Source: Hongsoonwoonella zoysiae
Lineage (GTDB): Bacteria; Pseudomonadota; Alphaproteobacteria; Rhizobiales; Stappiaceae
DNA: 64,000 nucleotides
Direction of reading: 5' to 3'
Assembly (NCBI RefSeq): GCF_013266695.1
Contig: NZ_JABRXF010000001.1
Coordinates: 248,001 to 312,000, forward strand
Below the pieces are notes generated by a model that did no database searches, had not been told where the DNA came from, and worked only from the letters and a program-made list of their open reading frames with translations. Below are positions 25,147-33,965 of this stretch, one piece after another (position 1 is the first letter of the stretch; each line of letters starts with the position of its first letter). The translations under genes and the position numbers were made by a program.

Positions 25147-26202
25147 ATGCAACCTGCTCCCGTTCCCGTTTTCGACGGGCATAACGACACGCTGTTGAAG
25201 CTCGAACTCCAGCAGGGCACGGCGAAGAACCGCTCCTTCTTCGAGGAGGCGGCCTTCGACCACATCGATCTGCCGCGCGCGAAAAAGGGCGGGTTTGCGG
25301 GCGGGCTCTTCGCCATGTTCGTTCCCTCGCGAATCGCCAGAAACGGAGAAGCGGCGTTCAATCCCGCCGATCCCGCCAATTTCGCCGAAATCTCCCAGGA
25401 ATTCGCGCACAAGTTCACCAGCCGCCTGTTCGGGCAGGCCGAACGCATCGCCGAAAAGGCACCGGACCTCGTCTCCATCTGCCGGTCGAGCGCGGAGATT
25501 CGCGAAGCAATGGGGACAGGCCGGCTTGCAATGATACTCCACATCGAAGGAGCGGAAGCCATCGGCAAGGACCTTGCCGAACTGGAGACGTTCCACGGCC
25601 GGGGTCTGAGGTCGCTCGGGCCCGTGTGGAGCCGGAAGAACATTTTCGGCGACGGGGTACCGATGGCCTTTCCGGCATCACCCGACACCGGGCCGGGGCT
25701 TACGGACGCCGGCAAGGAGCTCGTGAAGGAATGCAACAGGCTGAAGATTCAGATCGACCTATCGCACATTACCGAAAAAGGCTTTTGGGATGTGGCGAAG
25801 CTGAGCGACGCTCCTTTGGTCGCATCGCACTCCAATGCCCATGCGGTCAGCCCTTCGCCTCGTAATCTGACCGACAGGCAGCTTGATGCGATCGCGGAAA
25901 CGGGCGGTCTCGTCGGACTGAACTTCCATGTCGGCTTCACGCGAGAAGACGGGGCAATGCGTGCCGATACGCCGTTGGAAACGCTCGTGCGTCATATGGA
26001 TCATCTGATCGGCAGGCTCGGCGAGGATGGCGTCGCACTCGGCTCGGACTTCGACGGATGTCTCGTACCCGCCGCCATCAAGGATGTTGCCGGCCTGCCG
26101 AAACTCGTCGAGGCATTCCGCAAGGCAGGTTACGGTGAGGAGTTGATCGAGAAACTCTGCTGGAAAAACTGGATTTCCGTGCTGCAGCGCGCCGGCATCT
26201 GA
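25147..26202 (+). CDS. Membrane dipeptidase (renal dipeptidase family, M19)
   Basis: 351 residues. The zinc-binding pattern is complete: FDGHNDTLLK (His and Asp), LHIEGAEAIG (bridging Glu), IDLSHITEKGFWDV and VASHSNAHAVS (His residues), and LGSDFDG near the end. The family cleaves dipeptides, including D-amino acid dipeptides. No signal peptide is seen, so it is probably cytoplasmic as in many rhizobial homologues. CGGAG precedes the ATG. It follows uxuA by 90 bases and may be co-transcribed, without an obvious metabolic link. Confidence 0.94.
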   Translation: MQPAPVPVFDGHNDTLLKLELQQGTAKNRSFFEEAAFDHIDLPRAKKGGFAGGLFAMFVPSRIARNGEAAFNPADPANFAEISQEFAHKFTSRLFGQAERIAEKAPDLVSICRSSAEIREAMGTGRLAMILHIEGAEAIGKDLAELETFHGRGLRSLGPVWSRKNIFGDGVPMAFPASPDTGPGLTDAGKELVKECNRLKIQIDLSHITEKGFWDVAKLSDAPLVASHSNAHAVSPSPRNLTDRQLDAIAETGGLVGLNFHVGFTREDGAMRADTPLETLVRHMDHLIGRLGEDGVALGSDFDGCLVPAAIKDVAGLPKLVEAFRKAGYGEELIEKLCWKNWISVLQRAGI

Positions 26203-26224
26203 CGCGTCGAGCCAGTGCCCCGAT

Positions 26225-26536
26225 TCATTCGGCCGCGATCGGGACTGCGCTTTCCGCCTCGATACGTTCCTGCAGGTAATCGGCGACCCGCAAGGCGACG
26301 GCCTGGAGACGCTTCAACTCCGCCTCGCGGCGCGTATTCGCCGTAACCTCGGTGACGCCGCTGCTTCTGGCGCCGTTTCCAAACCGCCCGGCCGCGCGAA
26401 CGATGAAGCGGTAATTTTCTCCGTCTCCAGCCCCCGGCGTGTGCAGGACTTCGCCCACATGCTGCTCTGCAAAGCGAACGGAATCATCAAGGATCGGATA
26501 TGACGCCTGAGCTTTCTGTCCGGTATTTCCGCTCAT
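26225..26536 (-). CDS. Small protein of unknown function
   Basis: 103 residues from ATG 26536 (MSGNTGQKAQAS) with AGGCGG four bases upstream; a TTG at 26611 would lengthen it but lacks support. No family recognised. Visible features are an acidic first half and the segment GNGARSSGVTEVTANTRREAE, leading into a charged C-terminal helix (LKRLQAVALRVADYLQERIEAE). No signal peptide or membrane segment. Convergent with the dipeptidase gene. Codon and base use look native. Confidence 0.6.
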   Translation of the reverse strand: MSGNTGQKAQASYPILDDSVRFAEQHVGEVLHTPGAGDGENYRFIVRAAGRFGNGARSSGVTEVTANTRREAELKRLQAVALRVADYLQERIEAESAVPIAAE

Positions 26537-26734
26537 GATACCGCCTGATATCCAGTTGGTCTCTCGAAGTCTTGCGAGCGTAACTTTGTTCCGATTCGTG
26601 CCGGATTCCAAAAAATATTAATGAGAGCTTAATTCGCGTAATTTTCAGTTATTCGTGAAGTCGAATTACTCGGAATTTTTTACCTAACGTCAGAATCAAT
26701 TGACGAAACGGAGCGCCTCGGCTTTGGTTCCGGC

Positions 26735-27556
26735 ATGAGCAAGGAACGTTCGACGCACAATGACACCAAAGGCGTGAGCACATTGCAACGGCTCCGAAAA
26801 TCGCTGCGCGGCCTCTACTATGGCCACTCCGTCGCGGCACGCCGCTGGCGCTTCGCCCTGCTCGGTTTCGACCTCGTCACGATCGGCTATTTCATCGTTT
26901 CGTCGATGTTCGATCCTCAAGAAATCAACCATATGCTGGATTACACGATCGCCGTGGTGCTGGCCTTCGACTACGCGGCAAGGCTTTTCATCGCCAACCG
27001 CCCGTGGAAAGCCGCCCTCGAATTCACGGCCTTGACGGATCTCGTGGTGATCCTCTCATTGTTTGCATCCGCCTTCATCGACAATCTCGGCTTTCTGCGG
27101 GTCGCTCGGATGCTCCGCCTCATGCGCTCCTACCACCTGCTCAAGGAGCTAAGGGGCATGTCCGGCTATTTCCGGCGCAACGAGGATATCATCCAGTCGA
27201 GCGTCAATCTCCTCGTCTTCATTTTCGTGGTAACCGCCGTCGTCTTCGTCACCGAGGGCCGCCAGAACCCGGCGATCAATACCTATCTCGACGCGCTTTA
27301 TTTCACTGTCACCACGCTGACGACTACGGGCTTCGGCGACATCACGCTTACCGACAGCTTCGGAAGGTTGCTTGCCGTGGTAATCATGATTTTCGGCGTC
27401 GCGCTTTTCCTGCGCCTCGTTCAGACGATCTTCCGCCCGCAGAAGATCCGCTACTCCTGCCCCGACTGCGGATTGAGCCGGCACGATCCGGACGCCGTTC
27501 ACTGCAAGCATTGCGGCCGCACGATCCACATCGAAACCGAAGGCGATTGGATTTAG
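26735..27556 (+). CDS. Voltage-gated ion (potassium) channel with C-terminal zinc ribbon
   Basis: 273 residues. S1-S4-like helices occupy about 40-145, with a positively charged S4 (LGFLRVARMLRLMRSYHLLKELR). S5, a pore helix and filter (LYFTVTTLTTTGFGDITL) and S6 follow. The filter reads TTTGFGD instead of the usual TVGYGD. The cytoplasmic tail carries a two-CxxC zinc ribbon (CPDCGLSRHDPDAVHCKHCG). Predicted inner-membrane cation channel, probably potassium-selective. The start at 26735 has no strong ribosome-binding site; GTG or TTG codons further in are possible. Confidence 0.87.
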   Translation: MSKERSTHNDTKGVSTLQRLRKSLRGLYYGHSVAARRWRFALLGFDLVTIGYFIVSSMFDPQEINHMLDYTIAVVLAFDYAARLFIANRPWKAALEFTALTDLVVILSLFASAFIDNLGFLRVARMLRLMRSYHLLKELRGMSGYFRRNEDIIQSSVNLLVFIFVVTAVVFVTEGRQNPAINTYLDALYFTVTTLTTTGFGDITLTDSFGRLLAVVIMIFGVALFLRLVQTIFRPQKIRYSCPDCGLSRHDPDAVHCKHCGRTIHIETEGDWI

Positions 27557-27709
27557 CCCGCAGGCACACAGACATGCAGGCTTTGCCGGGCGGCTTGCCC
27601 GTGCAGGCTGCCGATGTTTTCATAGTCTTGTCATGACGGTGCGGCTTCAATCAGTTACCGGCTCGTTTCGCCGCGACTGCCAGGGATGTGTGAAAGGTAA
27701 GGTGATCCG

Positions 27710-29125
27710 ATGGACGAATTGGCTCTTGACCTCGCACGGGCGCAATTCGCCTTCACCGTCTCCTTTCACATTATCTTTCCCGCTTTCTCCATCGGGCTGG
27801 CCAGCTATCTCGCCGTGCTCGAGGGCCTGTGGCTTTTGACCGGCAGGCCCGTTTACCTGAAGCTTTTCCGGTATTGGCTGAAAATCTTCGCCGTCGCCTT
27901 CGGCATGGGCGTCGTATCGGGCATTGTCATGACCTATCAGTTCGGGACGAACTGGTCGGTCTTCTCCGACAAGACGGGTCCTGTGCTCGGCCCGGTGATC
28001 GGCTATGAGGTTCTGACCGCATTTTTCCTCGAAGCCGGTTTTCTCGGCATCATGCTCTTCGGCATGAACAAGGTCGGCCCACGCCTGCATTTTTCCGCCA
28101 CAGCACTGGTCGCCTTCGGAACCGCGCTCTCCGGCTTCTGGATCCTTTCTGCCAACAGCTGGATGCACACACCCGCCGGCTACAGCATCAACGAAGCCGG
28201 GCAATTCGTGCCCGAAGACTGGTTCAAGATCGTCTTCAACCCGTCCTTCCCCTACCGTTTCGTGCACATGATGCTCGCCGCCTATCTGACGACTGCCTTC
28301 GTGGTTGGCGCGGTCGGCGCCTGGCATCTTTTGCGCGACCGGACGAGTGAAGCCGCACGCGTCATGTTCTCCATGGCGATGTGGATGGCCGCTATCGTCG
28401 CCCCGATACAGGCGTTTGCCGGAGACATGCACGGCCTCAACACGCTTGCGCACCAGCCGGCGAAGATTGCCGCGATGGAAGGCCATTTCGAAAGCCGGAC
28501 GCGCGCACCCCTGATCCTCTTCGGCGTTCCGGATATGGAAAAAGCCGAAACGCTCTACAAGATCGAGATTCCCGATCTCGGCAGCCTCATCCTGACTCAT
28601 TCGCTGGACGGGAAAGTGCCGGGCCTGAAGGACTTCCCGCGCGAAGACTGGCCCAACGCCACAGTGGTTTTCTTCACCTTCCGCATCATGGTCGGCATCG
28701 GCTTCCTCATGATCGCCCTTGGCTTCTTGAGTTTGTGGAAGCGGTGGACGGGCGCGCTCTACGAAAGTCGGTTCCTGCACCGGTTCGCGCTTGTCATGGG
28801 CCCTTCCGGCTTCGTCGCCGTTCTTGCCGGCTGGTTCACAACGGAGATAGGCCGCCAACCCTTCACCGTTTATGGCCTTTTGCGAACGGCCGACAGCGTT
28901 TCGCCGGTCGCCGCACCCGCCGTCGGCACGTCTCTGGCCGTCTTCATCCTCGTCTATTGCATCATCTTCGGCATCGGCATTCTCTACATCCTCCGCTCAA
29001 TGCGGAATTCGCCCGAGGAAGGCATCGGACCTGAGGCAGGACATCCGATCCGTACAGCCGGCATCACGCCGGTGGCAGCCCTTTCGCAAGACAAGCCGGA
29101 AACCTCCGGCGCGCCAGCGGAGTGA
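27710..29125 (+). CDS. cydA: Cytochrome bd ubiquinol oxidase subunit I, cyanide-insensitive (CIO) type
   Basis: 471 residues. Heme-ligand candidates are His20 (VSFHIIFPAFSIGLASYL), His in YRFVHMMLAAYLTT and Met in FRIMVGIGFLMIALGF. GRQPFTVYGLLRTADSVSP is the CioA-type end of the quinol-binding region. The protein is about 50 residues shorter than E. coli CydA because the Q-loop is short, which is the mark of the CIO class. Oxidises quinol and reduces oxygen to water in the inner membrane. AAGGTGATCC precedes the ATG, an extended Shine-Dalgarno. First gene of a three-gene operon. Confidence 0.95.
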   Translation: MDELALDLARAQFAFTVSFHIIFPAFSIGLASYLAVLEGLWLLTGRPVYLKLFRYWLKIFAVAFGMGVVSGIVMTYQFGTNWSVFSDKTGPVLGPVIGYEVLTAFFLEAGFLGIMLFGMNKVGPRLHFSATALVAFGTALSGFWILSANSWMHTPAGYSINEAGQFVPEDWFKIVFNPSFPYRFVHMMLAAYLTTAFVVGAVGAWHLLRDRTSEAARVMFSMAMWMAAIVAPIQAFAGDMHGLNTLAHQPAKIAAMEGHFESRTRAPLILFGVPDMEKAETLYKIEIPDLGSLILTHSLDGKVPGLKDFPREDWPNATVVFFTFRIMVGIGFLMIALGFLSLWKRWTGALYESRFLHRFALVMGPSGFVAVLAGWFTTEIGRQPFTVYGLLRTADSVSPVAAPAVGTSLAVFILVYCIIFGIGILYILRSMRNSPEEGIGPEAGHPIRTAGITPVAALSQDKPETSGAPAE

Positions 29126-29130
29126 ATGCG

Positions 29131-30138
29131 ATGGCAATTGACCTTCCTCTCATCTGGGCCGTCCTGATTGCGGTTGCGATCTTCGCCTATGTGGTTCTCG
29201 ACGGGTTCGACCTCGGCGTCGGCATTCTTTTTCCGGCCGGGCGCACCGAAAGCGAACGCACGTTGATGATGAACAGCATCGCCCCCGTCTGGGATGGCAA
29301 CGAAACCTGGCTGATCCTTGGCGGCGGCGGGCTGTTCGCGGTTTTTCCGCTGGCCTATTCGATCCTGATGCCCGCACTTTACGCGCCCATCATCGCCATG
29401 CTGATGGGTCTCGTTTTCCGTGGCGTCGTATTCGAGTTCCGCTTCAAGTCTTCCGCCCGGTCACGGCCACGCTGGGACGCAGCCTTTTTCATGGGTTCGT
29501 TCGTCGCCGCCTTCGCGCAGGGCATCGCGCTTGGCGCCGTCGTCCAGGGCGTTCCCGTGGAAGGCCGCGCCTATACCGGCGGCTGGTTCGACTGGCTTTC
29601 GCCGTTTTCCGTCATGACCGGGCTGGCGCTTGTTTCCGGCTATGCACTTCTCGGCGCGACGTGGCTTATCTGGAAGACGGAAGGACCGTCGCAGCAGCAT
29701 TTCAGGACGATTGCGCGGAATGTCGGCCTCGCGCTTCTCTGCTTCATCGGCATCGTCAGCATCTGGACGCCGTTACTCGACCCGGAGATCTTCACGCGCT
29801 GGTTCTCCTATCCCTCCTCGCTTTATACGCTGCCCGTCCCGGTTATGGTCGTGGCCGCCGCAGCCCTTATGTTCACAAGCCTGAGGGGAACGCGAGACGG
29901 CGTACCGTTCCTTGCGGCACTCGTCCTGTTTCTGCTGTCCTATATTGGCCTTGCAATCGGCCTTTATCCCTACATCGTCCCGCGCAGCGTCACGATCTGG
30001 CAGGCGGCCGCGCCCGAGAGCAGCCAGAAGTTCCTGCTCGTCGGCGCCGCCGTGCTCTTGCCGGTCATCCTCGCCTACACCGCCTATGCCTATTGGGTTT
30101 TCAGGGGGAAAGTGCGCCCGGGAGAAGGATACCATTGA
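29131..30138 (+). CDS. cydB: Cytochrome bd ubiquinol oxidase subunit II
   Basis: 335 residues, the partner of the preceding subunit. VVLDGFDLGVGILFP, WDGNETWLILGGGGLFAVFP and LMGLVFRGVVFEFRFKS are diagnostic of CydB/CioB, followed by further membrane helices to VFRGKVRPGEGYH. ATG 29131 is preferred: GGAG lies 8 bases upstream. GTG 29122 overlapping the subunit I stop is an alternative. Its stop overlaps the start of the DUF2474 subunit gene. Confidence 0.95.
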   Translation: MAIDLPLIWAVLIAVAIFAYVVLDGFDLGVGILFPAGRTESERTLMMNSIAPVWDGNETWLILGGGGLFAVFPLAYSILMPALYAPIIAMLMGLVFRGVVFEFRFKSSARSRPRWDAAFFMGSFVAAFAQGIALGAVVQGVPVEGRAYTGGWFDWLSPFSVMTGLALVSGYALLGATWLIWKTEGPSQQHFRTIARNVGLALLCFIGIVSIWTPLLDPEIFTRWFSYPSSLYTLPVPVMVVAAAALMFTSLRGTRDGVPFLAALVLFLLSYIGLAIGLYPYIVPRSVTIWQAAAPESSQKFLLVGAAVLLPVILAYTAYAYWVFRGKVRPGEGYH

Positions 30139-30275
30139 ACGACGATCACGATCCGCGCAGGATCGAGGCTGGGCCGGCCTGGAAGCGCTGGCTCTGGTTT
30201 TTCGGGCTCTGGCTGGCAGGTGTTGCCGCGATAGCGGCCCTGTCCTATTCGATCAGGTTCCTGCTTCTTCAGTGA
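30135..30275 (+). CDS. DUF2474 family small subunit of the bd oxidase (CydX-like)
   Basis: 46 residues starting at a TTG that overlaps the subunit II stop (TTGA). The sequence opens with NDDHDPRRIEAGPAW, then has a basic-aromatic stretch (KRWLWFFGLW) and one membrane helix to LSYSIRFLLLQ. This matches DUF2474, a single-helix protein encoded after CIO-type oxidases and thought to play the stabilising role that CydX plays in E. coli. Easily missed because of its size and TTG start. Glycosyltransferase gene follows 17 bases later. Confidence 0.82.
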   Translation: MNDDHDPRRIEAGPAWKRWLWFFGLWLAGVAAIAALSYSIRFLLLQ

Positions 30276-30292
30276 CTGGAGATCCGTACTCC

Positions 30293-31285
30293 ATGCAAGT
30301 CATCGCCATGCGCCCGAACACGTCTCGGGACAATGCATTCGTGGATCTGTTCAGTCATTCGCTTGCGAACTGCGGTTTCAAGTTGAAGGACTTCAATTGG
30401 GAGCTTTCTCCCTTTGCCGGAGCGGATTACGTCATACTGCACTGGCCCGAATATTTTTTTGCCCAGCCAACGCTCGAATCCCGTTTTCGCATGGCGATGG
30501 TGCGCTTCATGAAATTCGTTTTCGGAACGAAATTCGTCTGGGTCGCACATAATATCCGGCCCCATGATGGCGGCGATGTCGACATCAAGGCGGCGCGCAA
30601 CTTCTTGAGTAGGCTCGACGGTATCGTATTTCTCTCCAACGCATCGCGCGAAGAGTTCGAAAAAGCCTATCCTGACGCAAAGGCGAAACTGCACACGATA
30701 CGGCACGGGCACTATCTGGACAGCATGGAAACCAGGCCTGCGGCAACGCCGGATAGCGACCACATCCGCCTTTTGAATTTCGGCCAGTTGCGCCCTTACA
30801 AGAATGTCGACCGGTTGATCCATTGTCTGGTCGATCTAGGTGACGATGGCGCTACACTCACAATCGCCGGTTTGCGCCGGGACGCGGCTTATGTCTCGAA
30901 AATCGAAACGCTATGCGCCAGCAGGCCCGACATAACGCTCGACATACGCGACGACCTGCTGCCGCAACACGACCTTGAAGCGCATCTCGACGCCAGCAAC
31001 GGCGTCGTTCTTCCCTATTCCGCGATCACCAACAGTGGTGCCGCGATCTTTGCGCTTTCGAGAAACCGACCGGTCCTTGCCCCGGGGACCGGCGTCTTTC
31101 CGGAGCTGCAAGGCGACGTCGGCAGTGATTGGGTCACACTTTATGAAGGCGAATTGGACACCGCGGACCTGAAAAGCTTCGTCCGAAAAATCCGTGATTT
31201 CACCGGGCAATCCAAGCCCGACCTGTCTGCATACGATTGGGCGGATAATAGCGCGTCTTTGGCGAATTTCCTGCGGTCTCTTTAG
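30293..31285 (+). CDS. Glycosyltransferase (GT-B fold, GumH/ExoU-like)
   Basis: 330 residues from ATG 30293 (MQVIAMRPNTSRDN). The N-terminal Rossmann half has FVWVAHNIRPHDG and GIVFLSNASREEFEKAYP; the C-terminal half begins IRLLNFGQLRPYKNVDRLI and includes GVVLPYSAITNSGAAIFAL and PVLAPGTGVFPELQ. Such enzymes add sugars to lipid-linked or capsular oligosaccharides. It follows the oxidase operon closely but is functionally unrelated. No other polysaccharide gene is near. Donor and acceptor unknown. Confidence 0.85.
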   Translation: MQVIAMRPNTSRDNAFVDLFSHSLANCGFKLKDFNWELSPFAGADYVILHWPEYFFAQPTLESRFRMAMVRFMKFVFGTKFVWVAHNIRPHDGGDVDIKAARNFLSRLDGIVFLSNASREEFEKAYPDAKAKLHTIRHGHYLDSMETRPAATPDSDHIRLLNFGQLRPYKNVDRLIHCLVDLGDDGATLTIAGLRRDAAYVSKIETLCASRPDITLDIRDDLLPQHDLEAHLDASNGVVLPYSAITNSGAAIFALSRNRPVLAPGTGVFPELQGDVGSDWVTLYEGELDTADLKSFVRKIRDFTGQSKPDLSAYDWADNSASLANFLRSL

Positions 31286-31320
31286 TTTCGTTCTCGACAA
31301 AAAGATGCAAACACTATTTC

Positions 31321-31354
31321 AAAACCGTTTTTATTGACGACTAAAACCGGTTTT
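31321..31354. promoter_or_regulatory. Paired LacI-type operators
   Basis: AAAACCGTTTT (31321-31331) and AAAACCGGTTTT (31343-31354) are palindromes with the central CG typical of LacI/GalR operators. Their centres are about 22 bases apart, two helical turns. They lie 76 bases before the lacI-family start codon, so the regulator probably controls itself and the transport operon. Confidence 0.7.
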
Positions 31355-31429
31355 GTAATAATATTCCTGATTACGCGGAATGAATTGGCATCCAGGGGAG
31401 GAGCCGCGTTCAAGCGGTCGGCGCGCTTC

Positions 31430-32494
31430 ATGGCCCGAACGAAAAACACCGTGACGATAGACGACGTAGCCCGCCTTGCCGGCGTCGCAAAGGGTACGGT
31501 GTCGCGCGTTCTCAACAACTATGGCGACACCTCGGCCAAGACGCGCGATCGCATTCTCCAAGCCGTCGAACGTCTCGGATACCAGCCATCCTCTGCCGCA
31601 AGGAAGCTGAAGCGCGGGCGCGTCGACACGCTTGGCATCGTGCTGCCAGCGGGAGACGGAGAACACGCCGACCCGTTTCTTTCCGAATTCCTGGACGGTA
31701 TTGCACAGGCACTCGACCTTTCCGACCGCGACCTTCTGGTCACCACCGCCCATTCCGACGAACATGCCGTGGCCGTACACGACCGGCTGATCCGTTCGCG
31801 CAAGGTCGACGGTTTCATCGTCACGCGCACGCAAGGTGACGACCCGCGCATCGAGCTTCTTCTTCAGCGCGGCTTTCCCTTCGTTGCCCACGGGCGGACC
31901 AGGAATACAGGCTTTGCCTGGTATGACGTCGACAATGAGCGTGCCTTTCTCGAAGCCGTCCGTCATGTCGCGGCACTCGGGCACAGGCGCATCGGCTTCC
32001 TGGGCGGCCCGACGCGAATGAACTTCGCCATACAGCGCAGGGCCGGATACCGAAAGGGACTCGAGGAAGCCGGCATCGCACACGACCCGGCGCTGGAAAG
32101 CACCTGTGAACTCAGCGAAAGCAGTGGAGCTGAAGCGGCACGAACCCTTCTTCGCCTCGACGAACCGCCAACGGCGCTCGTCTGCGTGACGGACACGGTG
32201 GCGATCGGAGCGATGGGCGCGATACGCGCGCTGGGTCTGGCGATCGGGCGGGATGTCACCGTCATCGGTTACGACGGGCTTCCCGTCGGCGCCTATATCG
32301 ACCCGCCCCTCACGACGTTTTCACAATCCGCCCATGCCGCCGGCGCGCGAGCGGCCCGGATGCTGATCGACGTCATCGAAGGCGTCGATCCGCTGGAACG
32401 GCAGGAACTCGTCCCGGCCGACCTCGTGAAACGGTCGTCCGACGGGCCGCCTCAAAAAACGCCGCAGGAGCTTAAGGAAAGCCTGGCGAAATGA
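31430..32494 (+). CDS. LacI family transcriptional regulator of the sugar ABC operon
   Basis: 354 residues from ATG 31430 (MARTKNTVTIDDVARLAGV); upstream in-frame codons to 31334 cross the operator region and are not coding. The helix-turn-helix and hinge are canonical (GTVSRVLNNYGDTSAKTRDRI, GYQPSSAARKLKRGR). The sugar-binding domain follows (IGFLGGPTRMNFAIQRRAGY, ALVCVTDTVAIGAMGAIRALG, VIGYDGLPVGAY). Being the first gene, with two operators upstream and the binding protein 34 bases downstream, it most likely represses the operon until the imported sugar is present. Confidence 0.94.
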   Translation: MARTKNTVTIDDVARLAGVAKGTVSRVLNNYGDTSAKTRDRILQAVERLGYQPSSAARKLKRGRVDTLGIVLPAGDGEHADPFLSEFLDGIAQALDLSDRDLLVTTAHSDEHAVAVHDRLIRSRKVDGFIVTRTQGDDPRIELLLQRGFPFVAHGRTRNTGFAWYDVDNERAFLEAVRHVAALGHRRIGFLGGPTRMNFAIQRRAGYRKGLEEAGIAHDPALESTCELSESSGAEAARTLLRLDEPPTALVCVTDTVAIGAMGAIRALGLAIGRDVTVIGYDGLPVGAYIDPPLTTFSQSAHAAGARAARMLIDVIEGVDPLERQELVPADLVKRSSDGPPQKTPQELKESLAK

Positions 32495-32528
32495 ACGGAC
32501 ACCCGCAACATCAAGGAGGAGACGAACG

Positions 32529-33881
32529 ATGCCGGGGAAGAAATTACTGACAACCACAGCGGCCGCCAGCCTTTTGGCTATCGGCTTCATGAATCCGGCT
32601 TTTGCAGAAACGCTGCGCTTCTGGACCACCGAAGAACAGCCCGAGCGCCTTGCCAAGCAGGAGGAGCTTGCAGCCGCCTTCAAGGAAAAGACCGGCATCG
32701 AGGTGAACGTGATCCCGGTTACCGAATCCGAACTCGGAACGCGAGCGACCGCGGCCTTTGCGGCCGGCGACCTTCCGGACGTCATCTACCATACGCTGCA
32801 ATATGTCCTGCCGTGGGCGGAAGCCGGTATTCTCGACACGGAAGCTTCGAATGAAGTGCTCGATGCGCTCGATACGGCGACCTTTGCCCCCGGCGCGCTT
32901 GCCATGGCGTCCTATGAGGGCGGCCATGCCGCCGTTCCCGTGGACGGCTGGACGCAGATGATCGTCTATCGCAAGGATCTGTTCGACGAAAAGGGTTTAG
33001 AGGCCCCCACCAGCTACGGGGCGATCCTGAAGGCTGTCGAGGCGCTGCATAATCCGCCGGAAATGTATGCATTCGTAGCTGCGACGAAGATCGACGAGAA
33101 CTTCATGAGCCAGGTTCTCGAGCATGTCTTCCTGGCGAACGGCGTTTCCCCTGTCGATGAAAACGGCTTCAAGCCGCTAGACGAGAAGAAGACGATCGAG
33201 GCGCTGGAATTCTACAAGGCCATCGCCAAGGCCTCGCCTCCGGGCGAGCTTTTCTGGAAGCAGTCGCGCGAGCTTTACTTCGCCGGCAAGGCAGCCATGA
33301 TCATCTGGTCGCCCTTCATCCTGGATGAACTGGCTGGCCTGCGCGACAGCGCGCCGCCGACCATCAACGACGACCCGACCTCGAAGGAACTGGCTTCGAA
33401 GACCGATGTGGTGACGCAGTTCTCCGGCCCGTCCAACCCGCAAGGCGCCGCCTGGGCCGACATCCGCTATTTCGGCATCACCAACGATGCCGATACGGAT
33501 GCCGCGATCGACTTCGTCAAGTTCTCGATGGACGAAGGTTATCTCTCCACGCTGTCTATCGCACCTGAGGGCAAGTTCCCGGTGCGGCGCGGCGACGGGA
33601 GCGACCCGCAGAAATTCGTCAAGGGCTGGGCGGAGCTTCCCGTCGGCGTCGACCGCAAGGCGCCTCTCACCGAGCTTTACGGAGAAGAAACCATCGCCAA
33701 AATCGTCGGCGGGCTTGAAAAAGCCAACCGCTGGGGCGTGAACGAAGGCCAGCTTTCGCTTGCCTCCAAGATCGTCAACTCGCAGGTGATCAACCGCCTC
33801 GTCCGCGAATATATCGACGATCAGCGCGACGCGGCGGAAACGGTCGCTCGCCTCAACGAGGAACTGGCGAAAATCCAGTAA
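32529..33881 (+). CDS. ABC transporter sugar-binding protein (periplasmic)
   Basis: 450 residues of the family 1 solute-binding type. AGGAGG precedes the ATG. The signal peptide ends at NPAFA/ETLRF. The mature protein shows LRFWTTEEQPERLAKQEELA, AAFAAGDLPDVIYHT, VPVDGWTQMIVYRKDLFDEKGL and AAMIIWSPFILDEL. It delivers a mono- or oligosaccharide or glycoside to the permeases at 33966 and 35264. The ligand may be a glycoside cleaved by the co-operonic glycosidase at 36505. A GC-rich stem after the stop fits the usual higher expression of binding proteins. Confidence 0.94.
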   Translation: MPGKKLLTTTAAASLLAIGFMNPAFAETLRFWTTEEQPERLAKQEELAAAFKEKTGIEVNVIPVTESELGTRATAAFAAGDLPDVIYHTLQYVLPWAEAGILDTEASNEVLDALDTATFAPGALAMASYEGGHAAVPVDGWTQMIVYRKDLFDEKGLEAPTSYGAILKAVEALHNPPEMYAFVAATKIDENFMSQVLEHVFLANGVSPVDENGFKPLDEKKTIEALEFYKAIAKASPPGELFWKQSRELYFAGKAAMIIWSPFILDELAGLRDSAPPTINDDPTSKELASKTDVVTQFSGPSNPQGAAWADIRYFGITNDADTDAAIDFVKFSMDEGYLSTLSIAPEGKFPVRRGDGSDPQKFVKGWAELPVGVDRKAPLTELYGEETIAKIVGGLEKANRWGVNEGQLSLASKIVNSQVINRLVREYIDDQRDAAETVARLNEELAKIQ

Positions 33882-33891
33882 TCGCAAAAGC

Positions 33892-33917
33892 CCCCGCCCG
33901 ACATCTTTCGGGCGGGG
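33892..33917 (+). terminator. GC-rich hairpin between binding-protein and permease genes
   Basis: CCCCGCCCGA (33892-33901) and TCGGGCGGGG (33908-33917) form a perfect 10-bp stem with loop CATCTT. Only a weak T-run follows, so it is probably a partial terminator or mRNA-stabilising stem that sets binding protein above permease expression. Confidence 0.7.
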
Positions 33918-33965
33918 CCGCCTTTCGCCAATTGCCCAAACCCGGCAACGACTTTGCGAAGAACC

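Noticed and set aside
29661-30275. 204-codon frame ending with the DUF2474 sequence
   Set aside because: Only the last 46 codons are real; the upstream part is a shadow of subunit II.
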